Positions 41,332 through 56,011 of a stretch of DNA of 64,000 nt are shown here, piece by piece (position 1 is the first letter of the stretch; each line of letters opens with the position of its first letter). The notes under the pieces are model-generated. The model was not told the origin of the DNA. It saw nothing but the letters and a program-made list of their open reading frames with translations, and searched no databases. The position numbers and the translations under genes are program-made. The stretch spans positions 45,471,813 through 45,535,812 of the forward strand of contig OY998176.1 in NCBI GenBank assembly GCA_963921935.1, given 5' to 3'. Source of the DNA: Galeruca laticollis. Its lineage: Eukaryota > Arthropoda > Insecta > Coleoptera > Chrysomelidae.

Positions 41332-44300
41332 AGTATTTCTTAAACCATTATATATTTATCTTTTTTGGATTGTTCTTGGGTATAGGTTTCTTGTGAATAA
41401 TACGAAAATTTTATAACGTTTCGCCCATCATAGTAGGCTTTATCAAAATCTGTTTTATTTTGTGGAACAGTACCTACGAGTGAAAAGAATTAAAATGAAA
41501 TTTGGTAGCTTACAATGAAGACATTAACAATTAAAAATTAAAAGTCAAAAATTAAAAGGTTTTCCAGCTCACATGCAGGAATAAAATTTTGAAATTAAGT
41601 TTTATTATGGTACGTACCTCGATGTTTACATTTTAATGGTAAAATTAGGAATGGAAAGAATGAAGGTTCTATTATTGTTTTCGTTTTTTTCTTTTTGAGT
41701 AAGTATTCTGGTTTATGTTTCTTAGTTTTTCAATTGCAGAGGGATAAGGTGTATATTAATTATTAAAATGGAATATACGAGGTGGTCATAAAAATTGAAA
41801 TAATATTCATTGTTTATTTATAGTATTAAGTTGTGATAAATATGGCTTGAATGATTTACATAAAAAAAGGAACAGCATACTGTCAGTGATAAACAAGACA
41901 CAAATATGGTGAATAAACTAACAGAAGAATGACCACAAAGGCAAGCCTGTATGCTGTATGTGGCAAATCACACTTTTATCCCTGTTACATTAAAATAGAG
42001 CAAAAAAAATAAAAATGAGCAATTAATTGTTTTCTGAGTAAATGAATATATTTTTTTAATTTATTTTTGTACAAGTTAAAAATTGAATTTATATTTGTTA
42101 TTAGGAGAGATATAGAGTTATATACTCTAGGACCAATATAATCTGGGTATCTGGGCAATAGTCAAGAGAGAGTTTGTTATTTGTACTCTGCCATCATTCT
42201 TAATTCGTATAGAATATTTATGTTCAATTATATTAATTCTATATCTATTTTTGTGAAAATATGATGATAGTTTATAAACGTATAATTTTTTAAGATCCAT
42301 CTTAGATTCGTTGAACTAGAATATAACTCGGGCTTTCCATAAATAATTTTAATAATATACTTCGGTAATAACACACACATAATATTCATATATCTTATAT
42401 AAGTTATATCCAGCATTAAAAGAATTGGCAGTGAATAATAAGCTGATTAGAATGATAAAACATTAGAAGAGACGAAATGCTGTGTAAGATTAAGAAACGA
42501 AGTAACAAATATTTTTAAGGTGGAGGAAAGAGTGAGGCAAGGTGACCCCTTTATCTTCAACGCTGTTTAATTTTGTTCTGGAATATATTGTGAGAGAAAC
42601 TAATATAAACCGGGCAGGGTTAATATATCATAAACGATATGAGTGCCTAGCATTTGCCGACGACATTGCTATAGTGAGAAGAAGCAAAACAGAGTTAAGT
42701 GAAATAGTGCTACAACTTGAACAGAGTGCAGAAACAATGGGGCAGGAAACAAACAAAATTAAGATCAAGTATAAGGAATGGGCTAGTAAAGGAGATGGAG
42801 ACAAGAAATTTGAAACAGTGAAAAAGTAAAAATTCGCAGTTTCCAAGAAGAATATTTCCAACTTCCTTAAATGACAGTCAAGAACTCCACCCCATCCAAG
42901 AAGATCATATGAAATTATTGATTCAGCAAATGCCAATTGTTTATTGCAAATATCTCGGTTTCTATTACAAATATGTCAAAAGTGATTAAAGACAACTTTA
43001 TAAAAAATTTCAATCTCTACATTTTTTGTTCAACTTTTTTAAATATCTTTTCATATTATTTTTGAGAAATTTTCAAAAAAGGTAATTGTTGCTGCAGTTT
43101 TTAATTTTTTTCAACCCCCCAAATTAAATTCTATATTTTTTAACAATCAATCAATAAACAAACTTACCTCCCCTTTAGACGAAAAATTCCTACCGCAATA
43201 TTGGCATTTAAAGGGTTTTTCTCCGGTATGTGTCCTAAGATGCCTATTTAACGAATTGATCATTCGGAATCGCTGAGAACAATATTCGCAATGATAATTT
43301 TTCTCTCCGGTATGTAACCTCATGTGATACGATAATGCGTTGGCGTAATTAAAGTCTTTTCCGCATACGTTACAAAGGAACGGCCTTATATTTGCGTGAA
43401 CGCCTAGGTGTACTTTAAGATGAGCCTTCGTAGAATACAATTTATCACATTGGTCGCATTTGAACTGCTTTTCCATATGCTGTAGTTTGTGATTGACGAA
43501 TTCTAAAATTTATAGCAATATCAAGGTATAATATGGATAGTCAAGGCGATAATTCAACATACCAAACATTAAATTCAGAATGAAACTACTCTGAGATAGA
43601 GATAGAGGACTCAGGTCATACGGAAACACAACAAATTTTATATGTAGCAGAAACTCAAGCATCAACACAAAACCAAAAACATATAAGCAACTCAACAATA
43701 CAGTGTCTGCATAGGTTCCATAGAACATGAAATAACAAATGAAGAACTAAGTTTCAGCTAAAGAAGGCACAGAATATACAAGCACTCCACCTGCTCCAAT
43801 TCCACAACCCTACTCCCATTGCCAAAAATTTACTCATACTACAGACAAATGCCTAAAATCAAACCATTAAATAAAAAATCAGTAGAAATTAATACAAAAA
43901 TAACCAAGGACTCAAAAATGCATTCCTATATAACAGTCCATGATATCATCATAAACACTTATTTATGCAAACTCAACAATGAAGACAACCTACATAGAGA
44001 AGAACTGATCAAGAAACTATGAAAATAATTTATTACCGAATACAACATAGATATAATTGCACACTTTTCTCGTAACAGAGTATACATACTCATGTTTGAT
44101 CTTGACGAACCTCAAATGATTTCACCAACACAACCCATCAATGGGGTAAATAATGTTCAAATTCTTGTTGAGACTTAAGATTCTATCTATGCCAACGTCA
44201 ACAGCTACATATGAAAGAAGCTCCTAACATAATCCAGAGCCACCAGATAAACTGTGCACTCTTCATGGAAACAAAAACCAATATAAACTATAGAAAATGG

Positions 44301-47300
44301 GACACGATTAATAATATTGGCAATATAGTGAACACAAATACAAGAGGTGGGAGTTTGGTGCAGGTTTATCCCAAGTTGAACATGAGAAGATACAACCCAT
44401 TTTGTGAAGCAACACATTTTACTACTCCTTTTCTAGAAGACAAGCTACAATCTATGTTCGCCCAAACACAAAATAGAGCAACACTTAATAAAGCAACCTA
44501 TACACAAGAACATGACCGACCAAATGTGAATGACATTAAATAGTTTGTCACGCTGCTGGAATCAGCTATTATAGAAAATTCCCCTAATGAAAAAATTCAC
44601 TTTTACAATTTTGAGCTACCACTATTTATTATATGACTAATTAAGAACAAAAGGAAAATGTACAGAGACTACCTAAAAAATCCCAATAAAAAATATAAAA
44701 GTCACAAAAACAACTACAACAAGAATATTCAAATGTTAATAAAATAGTACAGAGAACACAAATGGATCAACACGTGTAATGAAATCAATAGATTATGGGA
44801 AAACTACTGGCAACAAATTAAAAGAATTAGTAAATATAAAGCTAATCACATCGTACCAGAACTCGAAAAAATGGAATCCCATTCTTTCTGACCAAGTGAA
44901 AGCAGATCTATTTGCGAAACGTTTCACTGAAGCATTCACGAAAGATGATGAACTCAATATAACAATGGGCATTACCAGAATATCCATACAATACTCAGCT
45001 TCAAATTATACATAGGGGTGGAAATACAGCACCAGGATATGATAAAATAACCTGAAAAATATTTAAAAAGTTGGACTGCAAAATTCACTTATATAAAAAG
45101 ACATATTAACTTTGTTTAAGAACATGACACCTTCCACTTGAATGGAAACATCACCTACTAGCAATCACGACATTGAAAATACAAACCTCCAAGCTGCAAG
45201 GAGAACGTAGTGCTATTTTCCTAGATATTAAGAAAGCATTTGACAGTGTGGTACGTTATACAAACTACACCAAATAAGGTGCCCTGAATACTCGCTACTA
45301 ATAATGAAAAACTACCTTGGTGACAGACGATACACATAAAAATGAATAACAGCTTCTCACAAACAATTATACCTCAACAAGAAGTCCCGCAAAGCTCCCC
45401 ACTATCTCATTTGCTTTACAATCTGTTACTGTTACAACATCTACAACTTTGAGTTATCAGCAGATCACTTAAACTTGCAAAAATACATATTACAGTACAC
45501 TGCTTTGATCAGTCACAATAACAGCATAAAAAAACACTGCATGAAATGCAAACACTTATAAACAGAACAGTTCAACAAGTGGAGAATGAAACATAATCCA
45601 CATAATACACCATCTGTTTATATCAACAACATAATAACATGCACATTAATTGCAAAGTACCTTCGTATGACATTCGACAACAACCTTAACTTTAACAAAA
45701 ATACAGAAATAGCAAAGAAAAAATGCATTGGGCAAGGAAAAAACTTTCGAAGTATAACATACAAAAACATGAGTATAAGCGAAAAAACTGCAGCACACAC
45801 ATATACAAAAGTATCTGTAGATCGATACTCGAGTATGTCCATATAATATACTGTACAACAAGGAGACCTGTTTGGAAAACACTACAGACAGCAGAGACAA
45901 CAACGATAAGACTCATCACAAAAATGAGACATCAATCAAAGCCACTCCACAATCCATCACACAAACTTCTAAGCAAAACCACAACTCTGACCAAAAATTT
46001 TTCCATAAGGATGCATAATATGGAAACAACAATCGAAACAGTTTGGGAAGTAGTAAACACAGGACATTATAGGAAAACGAAAGTGACCAATATCGAAGTT
46101 AAAATACAATCAATGACAAATTTCTTTTTTTATACACCCACTAATGTTACTTGTATTAATATTAAGTCTATTATATTGAATTATATAAGTATTACATGCT
46201 GAAAGACCTCGGTCATTTAATGTATAAAATTACTTACTTGATCTAGTTTCACAGATAGTGCCACATACTTCACATGTGAATATCCTTTGGTCTTTCTCCC
46301 TGTGTGTTCTTCTGCAATGATTATTCAAAGAACGATTGGAAGGAAAAATTTTCTTGCAGATACCACAAGGGAATTTCATTTCTCTTTCAAATTCGTCCTT
46401 TGGTTCTTCTTCTAGTTCGGCTTTCTTTCGTTTCCTTCTTCTTCTCATTTTTGGTGCATCGCTTTCATCATCATCGTCTACATTACCTCTGTCTATAATA
46501 AGAGACTCTATAGCAGCTTTATCGTACATATCTATTTCTATGTACTCCAAATTGTCGCTTTCCGAGTGTGTCCTTGATTCAACATCTAAAATAATGTAGA
46601 TTCACTTGTTTTGATTTGAATGAATTTTAACCTTCCGTCGAGCACAGCTCACAGATACAGCACTTTTATACCGCCACATGTTTTGAAGTTGCCGCTACCC
46701 CCACTTCCTAATAGCCTCTTTTTCTTATGCCTGTTATCGATACGTTCTGGACGGTTTACGGTCAGATCGACAACAGCCAGGAAGTTGATAATTTGTTCTG
46801 ATATACGCATTGCGCCCGATTGTGCAATTTTGTGAAAACGAAAAATATTTCATTTTTTGTGTGAATGTATTACTTTTAGTATTTTTTGTTTGTTTTTTTG
46901 GAATTATACCTAGAATGTCGGTATACGTTGCTAGTATTTTACTGAATGTTCTACAAAATACACTGCTTCCGAAGTTGTGCCTAATTCAAGACCATTTTAT
47001 GTTTACAGTTAATATGGCAAGCGGAAGAAATTTGTTTAATTTAGAATAGGATTCGGAAACCGAACAAGAGAATGATTCAGATCAATCCGATGAAAATAGT
47101 ATAGTACATTACGAGTGCGGAAAGTGACACTTTTCCACGAGCGGGAAATATTGTAGCACGAGGAGTAAGCAGAGTGCCACAATCCCACGAGAGTGAAAAG
47201 TCACTTTCGCACAAGTAATGAACAATATTTTTCCTACGACCACCCATTTTATTAAACAATATGTAAATATCAGATCATGTATATTGAGTTGCAGGAATAA

Positions 47301-50300
47301 CGTTTTATTTTTGACAGTATATGTTTGAATCTTGTTTCTATAAAAAGTGCACATGTATTTACAATTACTTTCATAGTGAATTATAGAAATAACGATAATT
47401 AAAGTTTATTTAGAAAAATAACAATAAGTAGGTACTTATTAGATACAACTGGGGAACAAATTGAGCCCTGTAAATACACTTTCCGAGTGTGGCACGTACA
47501 ATATTTTTTGTGAAGCCACCAATAATTTGACAATAATATAGGAACAGAATATTTATTGCCTAGCCAAGTTTCATAAATGCCCGTCCTCGATGCTTAGCCA
47601 AGTTTCATAAAGTCCATACTCGATGCCTAGCCACTTTCAATAAAAGTTCATCCTCGATGCCCATCTGGTATTTTGCCTTTAATGAACATTTTGACATAAG
47701 CGCTCGGGAAAGCAGTTTTGTCACTTTACCGAGCAGTTAAGTCAATTTTCCGATCTAGACCGGCAACGACGTACTTTCCGAGTTACACAATGATCGGAAA
47801 AACGCATTTTCTAAAGTGGCAGCATAAAAAGTTACTTTCTGCACTAGTGCTGAAAGTACTTTCCGCACGCGTGAGAATAAAGGTCACTTTCCATGGAAGT
47901 ACAGTGTGATATGTATTACTTTCCTATGTGGTCGTAGGAAAAATAAATTTGCAATTCGATGGAAATTATTTCCTGGGAAACTACCAAGTGGTACCACAAT
48001 CCAAGGTCAAATAGGGTTTTTGCAAACGCGCACTACCTGAAAAGACAACTACCAGGCGTAATAGGGGATGCAAAGAATGCTAGAGCGCCTTTTGAATGTT
48101 GGAATTATTTATTCACTAATGAAATATTGGATACCATAGTTACTTATATAAATCAGTATATTGAATTGATAAAAGAAAAGCTTTTATAGGTTTTTTATTT
48201 TTATCTGGAGTATACAAAAGTAATAGAGTTTGGAAGACTTTTGAGGTACACATGGGGATGGTGTTGAAAAATTTGGCTTAGTTGTGAGCACTAAACGATT
48301 TAAATGTATTCTTTGCTTTATTAGATTTGATGATTGTATAAGAGAGAAGACAAAAAAGAAGACCAACTAGCTACTGGATGTACAAAATTTGTTCAGAATT
48401 GTCAAAAAAATTATTCGCTGGAAGAAGAAATGCTAGACGCTTTTTGCGGCCCGTGTGCCTTCCGTCAAAACCAGCAAAATATGGTGTGAAAATCTTTGAC
48501 CCAGTTGGTGCTAAACTGTGTTACTTGTACATCATAACATGGAAATTTACGCCGGCAAGCAATCCAATAGTCAGTTGTGAGTAATAAATCAGTAGATATT
48601 GGAAAAAGATTAAGGGAATCCATTTTAGGTTCAGGACGAAACTTGACCACATACAATTGGTTCAGTTATTTGAATCTAGTGGAAGAGCTATGACAAAAAA
48701 AATCATGTTGGTACTGGAAGAAAATAAACAAAACGGCACTATCTTCTCAGTTTGTCTCACCTATTCGAAGAAATGTATACTCAAGCAAATTTGGTTTCAA
48801 CAAGCATCAAACATTAGTGTCGTTTTGTCGTATGTTCCGAAAAAGGGGAAAACAGTCATCCGTGTTTATTCCTTACATGATAACCAGTCAATAGATCTTG
48901 AAACAGATGACCAAGTCAAACCATCTATAATCACATTCTACACCGAAACTAAAGGAGTAGACACCGCTGATGAAATGTGCGCTTCCTTCAATGTAGCTCG
49001 AAACATAAGAAGTTGGCCCATGGTGGTATTTTTTTCCATTCTAAATATGAGTGGAATCAATGCACAAATTCTTTATCATGGAGATGGTATGAACGAACTT
49101 CGAGGAAGATCCTTCCTGAAACAATTATTGCATGAGTTACCTGGTACTACAACATGGAGAAGTTAAAAAATGAGTGGAGTTTCTTTCGATTCACAAGAAA
49201 GACTAAGGGCGGGTATTACAGGGTTTTTCATTATACATGGACCCTTCCATATCTCACTTATTATTTGTTACAATTAAAAATGTCTCAAATAAGAGTTGAA
49301 TGGTTATTAAAGTAGTTTTTAAAATCCAACAAAAATATTATACAGAATGTCCCAAAAAAGAGGGTCAGAGCCAAAGTGTTCTTTCTTAAATGGGACACCC
49401 TATATATTTTTAAACTGTTCACTTCAATCCGAATTCAACACTATATAATTGTTATAGTCTAACCTTAACAGTTCAGAAAATATATACGACACAGTAAGAT
49501 GTAGTAATCTATCGATTGGAATTCAGTAAATTTGTTTACAAAATAAAGTAATCTCAAACTAAGTAAGCCCAAATGAAACTATAAATATTCTTCAAAATGA
49601 CCCCCCCTATTGTCAATGCATAGTTGGTATCTTTGGCGTAAATTCTCCAAACATTTAGAAATAATAGCAGCATGATTATTTACGTTATTAATTTCGCCTT
49701 GAATCTTTTCCTGAATTATCTCAAGATTATTATTTTCGCCAAAGTTAACTATATATTTCAGCATCCCCCACAAAAAAGAATCTAAGGGAGTTAGGTCGGG
49801 GCTATTAGGGGGGCATAGAATTGTCCCATTATTTCCGATCCACTCTGGAAACTGATTATTGAGAAGTTCTCTCACCTCTAATACATTATGGGGTGATGCC
49901 CCATCTTGGTGCCAGATCATAGTATTTAATTGGTCAGCTGTAAATTCATTTTCTAGTATTCCACTTATTTTGGGCATTATGCAGTTTAGGTAAGTTCTTC
50001 CTGTTAACTTATAATTGAAAAATATTGGCCCAACCACTTTATTCTGGAATATTCCACACCAAACTTTAATTGATTTCCGTCCAGATTTCTTTATTTGTTG
50101 CACTTACCGCTGTCTATGATTTTTATTTTCCCATGAACGTCTATTTTTTCTATTAAACACGCCAGCTGTAGAAAAACTGGATTCATCTTTCCAACAGATT
50201 TTCTGAAGAATATCTGGAGTTTCATTCAAGCGACGAAGCATTTCCTGACAAAATATTAACCGTTTCTGTTTGTGCAATTCAGTAAGAGCCTGCACGGGAA

Positions 50301-52003
50301 GTATCTTATATGGTTTATAACTGTGTCTTTTCAGAGTCCTAAAAATTTTTATACGATGTTTTTGTAATACATTGGAGCTGGTTACTAACGAGTCTTCAGA
50401 GCTTACTGCAAAAAAGTAGTAGCGCAAAAATTATTCCTTCTTATTCAACTACCATAAAATCCAAAGAAATATATATTTTTTTAACTTCAAAATGCAGAAG
50501 TGTATCTAAATCATCATCCTCATTAATTACACACGTTCGTTTTTTCCTACAAAAGTTCTTAGTTGTCAGTACATGCTGGTATATTCTGTTGAACGTATTT
50601 TTGCTAGGCGCATGCCGATTTGGATATAATTCCATAAATTCTCTCCTTGCATCTAATTTGTTATTAGTATTTTTTACAAATAGAGAAAATATTTCTATCT
50701 TTTCATCATCTGTATACCGCATTTTCCAAACTATCAAATACAATGTTTTATAATGGTGTAAATAACAACTTGTCAAATATGACAATGCTTTCATTGCCCG
50801 TTGGTTATAGTTGGTTTTCATCCCACAGAAAACGATTTTTAAATGAATATATTTTCTGAACTGTTAAGGTTAGACTATATCAATTATATATTGCTGAATT
50901 CGGATTGAAGTGAACAGTTTAAAAATATAAAAATATATAGGGTGTCCTATTTAAGAAAGAACACTTTGGCCCTGACCCTCTTTTCTGGGACATCCTGTAT
51001 AATATTTTTGTTGAATTTTAAAAACTACATTAATAACCCTTTAACTCTTATTTGAAACATTGTTATCTGCATCAAATAATAAGTGAGATATAGAAGGGTC
51101 CATATATAATGAAAAACCCTGTACAAACATGTCTTTGAATTTAAGTCAAGTTAACATTATGTTATAAAATGTCAGATTTACAAAAATCTCATTTTTAAAA
51201 TAAAAATAAAAAGAAGAAATGGGCAAAAGAAACACATTATCTAGACTTTTTTAATTGGAGTTTTGACATTTTTATTTTTGTGGTGTAGTTTTGCCTTGTC
51301 TTTGAGTTTGCTGAATTCGTTCGCAGTGTCGATTTTTTTTTCTAAAATTAATAGTCTGAATGGATAGATAGCCATAAACATTTCTAATGAGGAAATTGAA
51401 TCTCTTTTATCAATATTAATAACATCTTCTTCATCGTTGGTTAAAAGTTCCTCAAAAATATCTTGGATATTGTTGCTAAGATTGCAAAATTCATGGAAAA
51501 CAAAGGAAAAACACAATCAAAATATTCACAATACAATTTATTGACGTTATAAGTGCCAAATTGTTGACAGAACCAATAGAACAGAACAACTCAAAACTTG
51601 AACACCAAGTTTTTCCACAAAGTTAACTAACCGATATCCCTTCCTTCCGACAAAGTTAAAGCCGATATTATGAAGTTAACTATAACATGTGATGTTATTT
51701 TACAAGATAACTTTTAGTTATTTGTCAAAATAGTTTTATAATACCTGCCCTAAAATGATATTGACCAAATATAACCGAGGAAATACCGTTTGAACACAAT
51801 GAACCACCACAGAAAAAATTGATATGTTCATCAGACACTAGTATTAGACAGCTCTCTAGATTTCAGTGCCGGCAACATGCTCATTTCTTGTGTAATCCAT
51901 GTTTAAATACTGGCTACAAAACCTGAGGAAGAACCTTAGTGTCAGTTTGTTTTTATTACAGTATTTTAATATTTTCAGGATTATATGCATTTTTATTTTA
52001 GGA

Positions 52004-52050
<47 letters not shown>

Positions 52051-55000
52051 TACTATCATTTCTGCATCCTTTCGAAACACATACATTTTAGCGTCCACGA
52101 GAAAGAAGCCAACTAGAGAACTGAAAGTACGAATATATTGTTGCTCACTTCACCCCGATCCCGGCAATGGTCTCAATTTTCAATTATCTTTTAAATAACT
52201 ATATACGTTATTTTTACATTTTACTATCATTTTTACGACCTTTTAAATGTGAGTTAATGTTGCGTCCCTTGTATAGTTTACTTGCAAACTGCTGTTAATT
52301 TTTCTATCAATGTGACGTCCTGCAGTGTTGCCATATTTACTGAATAACTGACAAAGGCAGAATACCGGTGAACCTTGTCGAATAAGTGAGATGTAAATAA
52401 CATCCTACTTTCTACAGATAATGATTCTTTTTTGGATACCTACTTTTACTGCGGAATAATTCTAAAATGCTTTTAGATATTTTTTAAGTTACTTTCTCAG
52501 GTATCTCGTTCCTAAAAGTTCTATTCATTAATATATTTATTTAAGTTTTAAATACTGGCTATTTTATTATGTTATGCATTGTTTTTATTTTACTTTTTAT
52601 TCACTTAAAAAGTTAGCTATTACAAGAAATTTCACTTGAAAATGCGAAGTATGTCTATAGGTATGATATTATGTTCTTTTCTGGAAATGCTGTGCTTTTA
52701 TTAAGTGTTATTCATAGCATAATGTCGTATCTAATGATAGTTTTTTCTGAGGTATCTTTTTCTTTATGAGGAGGAGTTTATAATAGTAAATAAATTCCAT
52801 CTTCAACGTCGATTTATTAGTTATTATTAAACATCTTCTTGGTTGTGCTGAAAAACCATATAGCGTTCTTACGAGGAAGATGCAGAACGTGTATATAAAA
52901 GTCGAATACGATATGTGTAACGGTTTCCTCGAAATCATACAGCCGGAAGAACAAGATCATTTACGAAATATATGTAATTAGATTTTTCGTAGGCTGATTA
53001 TTAAGGGTACTTACACACGGGATACCTTTAAAATAGTTTAATAACTATTTTATGACGTCTTATTGCCTGGCAACAATCTTGTGTTATAGCTTGTAGAAAA
53101 AGATTTAAGAGTCTGACAAAAAAAATCGAAAGTCGCGGGTTTTTAAAATCTTTTAACCGAATAGTCGAAAATTCAATTAGTTGATTAGTCGAATAATCGA
53201 TTAGTCGACTAAAAGAATAGTCCATTAAACGGTTATTGGATTGATAGAATAGTCGATTAATCAGTTAGTCACCTAATCGATTTGTTGACTGTTTTAATAT
53301 CTCCTTACCAGCACAGCAACTTTGAATAAACTGCTGCTCTTGTATGATATTATGTCTGCTTTACCAGAGCGCGTGCCTCTTAGTTATAAAGGGCTTCTCT
53401 AAATGTTACAAATGGAAGTTTGACTATTCGAGTGATCGACTAGTTAGTCTACTACTCGATTTATTGAATAATCGTTAATGGAATAATTGTAAGGGCAAAT
53501 AAGAAAGGGTTGTCTTTAGGAGCAACATGCGTTCGGGCTGTATTTAATAATTTTATATGATCTTGTACCTCCGAACTAAACAAAACAGGAACACCACGGC
53601 CACGTTTACCCCTTGTAACGACTCTTTTAAATTTCTTCAGCAAAATTCTTTCTGTAGGGGAAATTAAATCATCAAATTCCTTGTAAGTAGCTTGTTCGCT
53701 GTTTGTATTTTCGTATGTGTAAGGATACCATCGCTGCAGTTCTCCTGGACGTTTTCTATTCAATAAGATAACGCGACAAAAAATTGTTTCTAGCAATGTT
53801 AAATGTGCAGCTTTGTTTGTAATATCTGCGGAAAGAAATGACGCAGATACCGAAGCCTTTTGAGACAGATACTCTTTTAATATCCTTAAGTCACTCGCTA
53901 AGGGTATTATAGTGACCTTATTCCACTTTTGTAAATTAAGATTACTTGCAGCATGGCTAGAAATTTGAAATTTTCAGTTTGCGGTGGAAATATGAATCAT
54001 AGTTTTTAAATTGGCTTCTGCCTTAGCCGAAGAAACATTGGCATAATGACCTTGCTTCTTTAAGGCAAAATTAATTGCAACACTGCTTTAGGGTAGTGGC
54101 GATATGCATTGCAAACGTAGGGGACTCAAAGACATCTTTGTCCTTATTGTACTTTGCAATATTTTTAGTTGCCTCCACAAACAAATCAAGATGCTGTGGC
54201 TGTAGAGCATCAAACATAGAGCGAATAGATGGTTCTAGTTGCATGACTTCCAATAAATTTTTTTCAAGTTTTCGCATTTTCCGTTGCTTAATTATTGAAG
54301 TATCAAATTCTTCGGTGGTCGATTTACTACAATAAAATTAGAGAAAGTTCTAAGAAACAGCTTGATGCATAATAAACATTTTTGGAACATTATTTACCTA
54401 GAGATTAATTTGCCACTTCTGTCACGATTTTGACATCAGAGAAGTTGATTTCTACTCTCGGTCTTAAAAAAATCATTATTTTACAAATGCCAAGATTTGA
54501 ATGTTTTATGAAGTGGGATATGATGTACGCATTCATCGACTGAAGCCGACAAAATTTAGAAGCCATCTATTTTCACAAGATTCGGAAATATTTAAAAACG
54601 TTTGAATATTTATTGTAAAATAATATTAATATTAAAATTAAAAAATAAAGTTATATTGAGTGTTATGTGTTTTAACAAAATGGTAAATTCGTATATTTGG
54701 TACTGTAGCCGCCAGCCTCCTGTGTATATATTCAAAATAAAATAAAATATTTAAAACCCAGTACCAATTTCCACTGCACGGCCAAGAAACTATTGTGAAT
54801 GGTGGAGTGAAGGTCGTGTCGGCAAAAAAAGTATAGTTGGAGATGTGAGCTTTCTCGAGAGATCATATGTGTTCGTCCGATGTCCGATTATCTCAGTCCA
54901 TACGAACTGGATTATTTACAGATACTATTAAGCTATTTCAAAGCCTACTTGTCAAATGTTTTCCCCCTTGGTTTATTTATTTATTCCATAATTATACAGA

Positions 55001-55971
55001 ATGCCTTTTATTCATTTGTTTTCAAAAGAAACAACTATATATTCTTGAAAAGCTTAAAAAATCAGCAACTTAATAGAATTAAAGCCAACTATGTATTCTA
55101 TTTTAAAAAATACAAGTTAAGTTTATTGCGTTTTTACCGTTGAATTTGTCTCAAAAAAAATTGCCTGAGAGTATAGTATCAGTTTCTCTCTAATACAGCT
55201 GGTTTCTAAGAGGCCCTAAAAAACCATCGAAAATGGGCCAAGCTGTACAAATAATAGGACGCGACCCAAAACTTACTTACAAAGTTTTCCATTTTTTTTT
55301 TCATATTGCACGGTTAAGACGTTCATTAATGTTTATTTGACACTAAACTACCCATGCTATTATAGAAGTATTGGTAATTTGCGGTTTAGTTTTTCGTACA
55401 TACGCTTCCCGCCTTTTATATAACACATCAGCTAACTAACCATAAATCGTAAATAAAGTTCAGGCTGATATTCAAACTTTTTACAAATCACTACTACTAA
55501 TACGGACGTAACGTTCGTCAAAGTTGTAACTATACTATACTCCCGCATACTAAAGAAATGATTTTAGTTTAAAATGTATTGTTATCAATACCAGACACTA
55601 CATTGCCAAATCTACTGGACGTCAGAATGTTACGAAATTGTAATTTTATGTATATTCTGGTGCGCCACCAGCAGAAATTCGTTGAACTAAAACTATACCT
55701 TTTTCGTACATTTCCTATCAACTTTGCGTCCATTTGACCTTGGTTAATACTTAAATATAGAAGTATCTGCAAAAGATGGCAATTTGACACCCGTGGCTAA
55801 CCATAGTACTTTAGGTGGTCTATCTTTTCCATATGTTCTATGGGACAAATATTCATCAGAAATTGCCAAAAACGAAAGATGTAGTCTTGCGTCCGATATA
55901 CGGACGTAAGTTTACAGAGGATGCAGGATTAAATGCAAAAGTCATTCTATCGAATGCAGAAATGATAGTAA

Positions 55972-56011
<40 letters not shown>

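Noticed and set aside
46304..46599. Serine-rich plus-strand frames near 46300-46600
   Set aside because: They are antisense shadows of exon 3 of the zinc-finger gene.
54867..55143. Overlapping frames starting MCSSDVRLSQ and MSDYLSPYEL
   Set aside because: Low-complexity hydrophobic and aromatic sequence in AT-rich DNA, no start context, splice sites or known motif.
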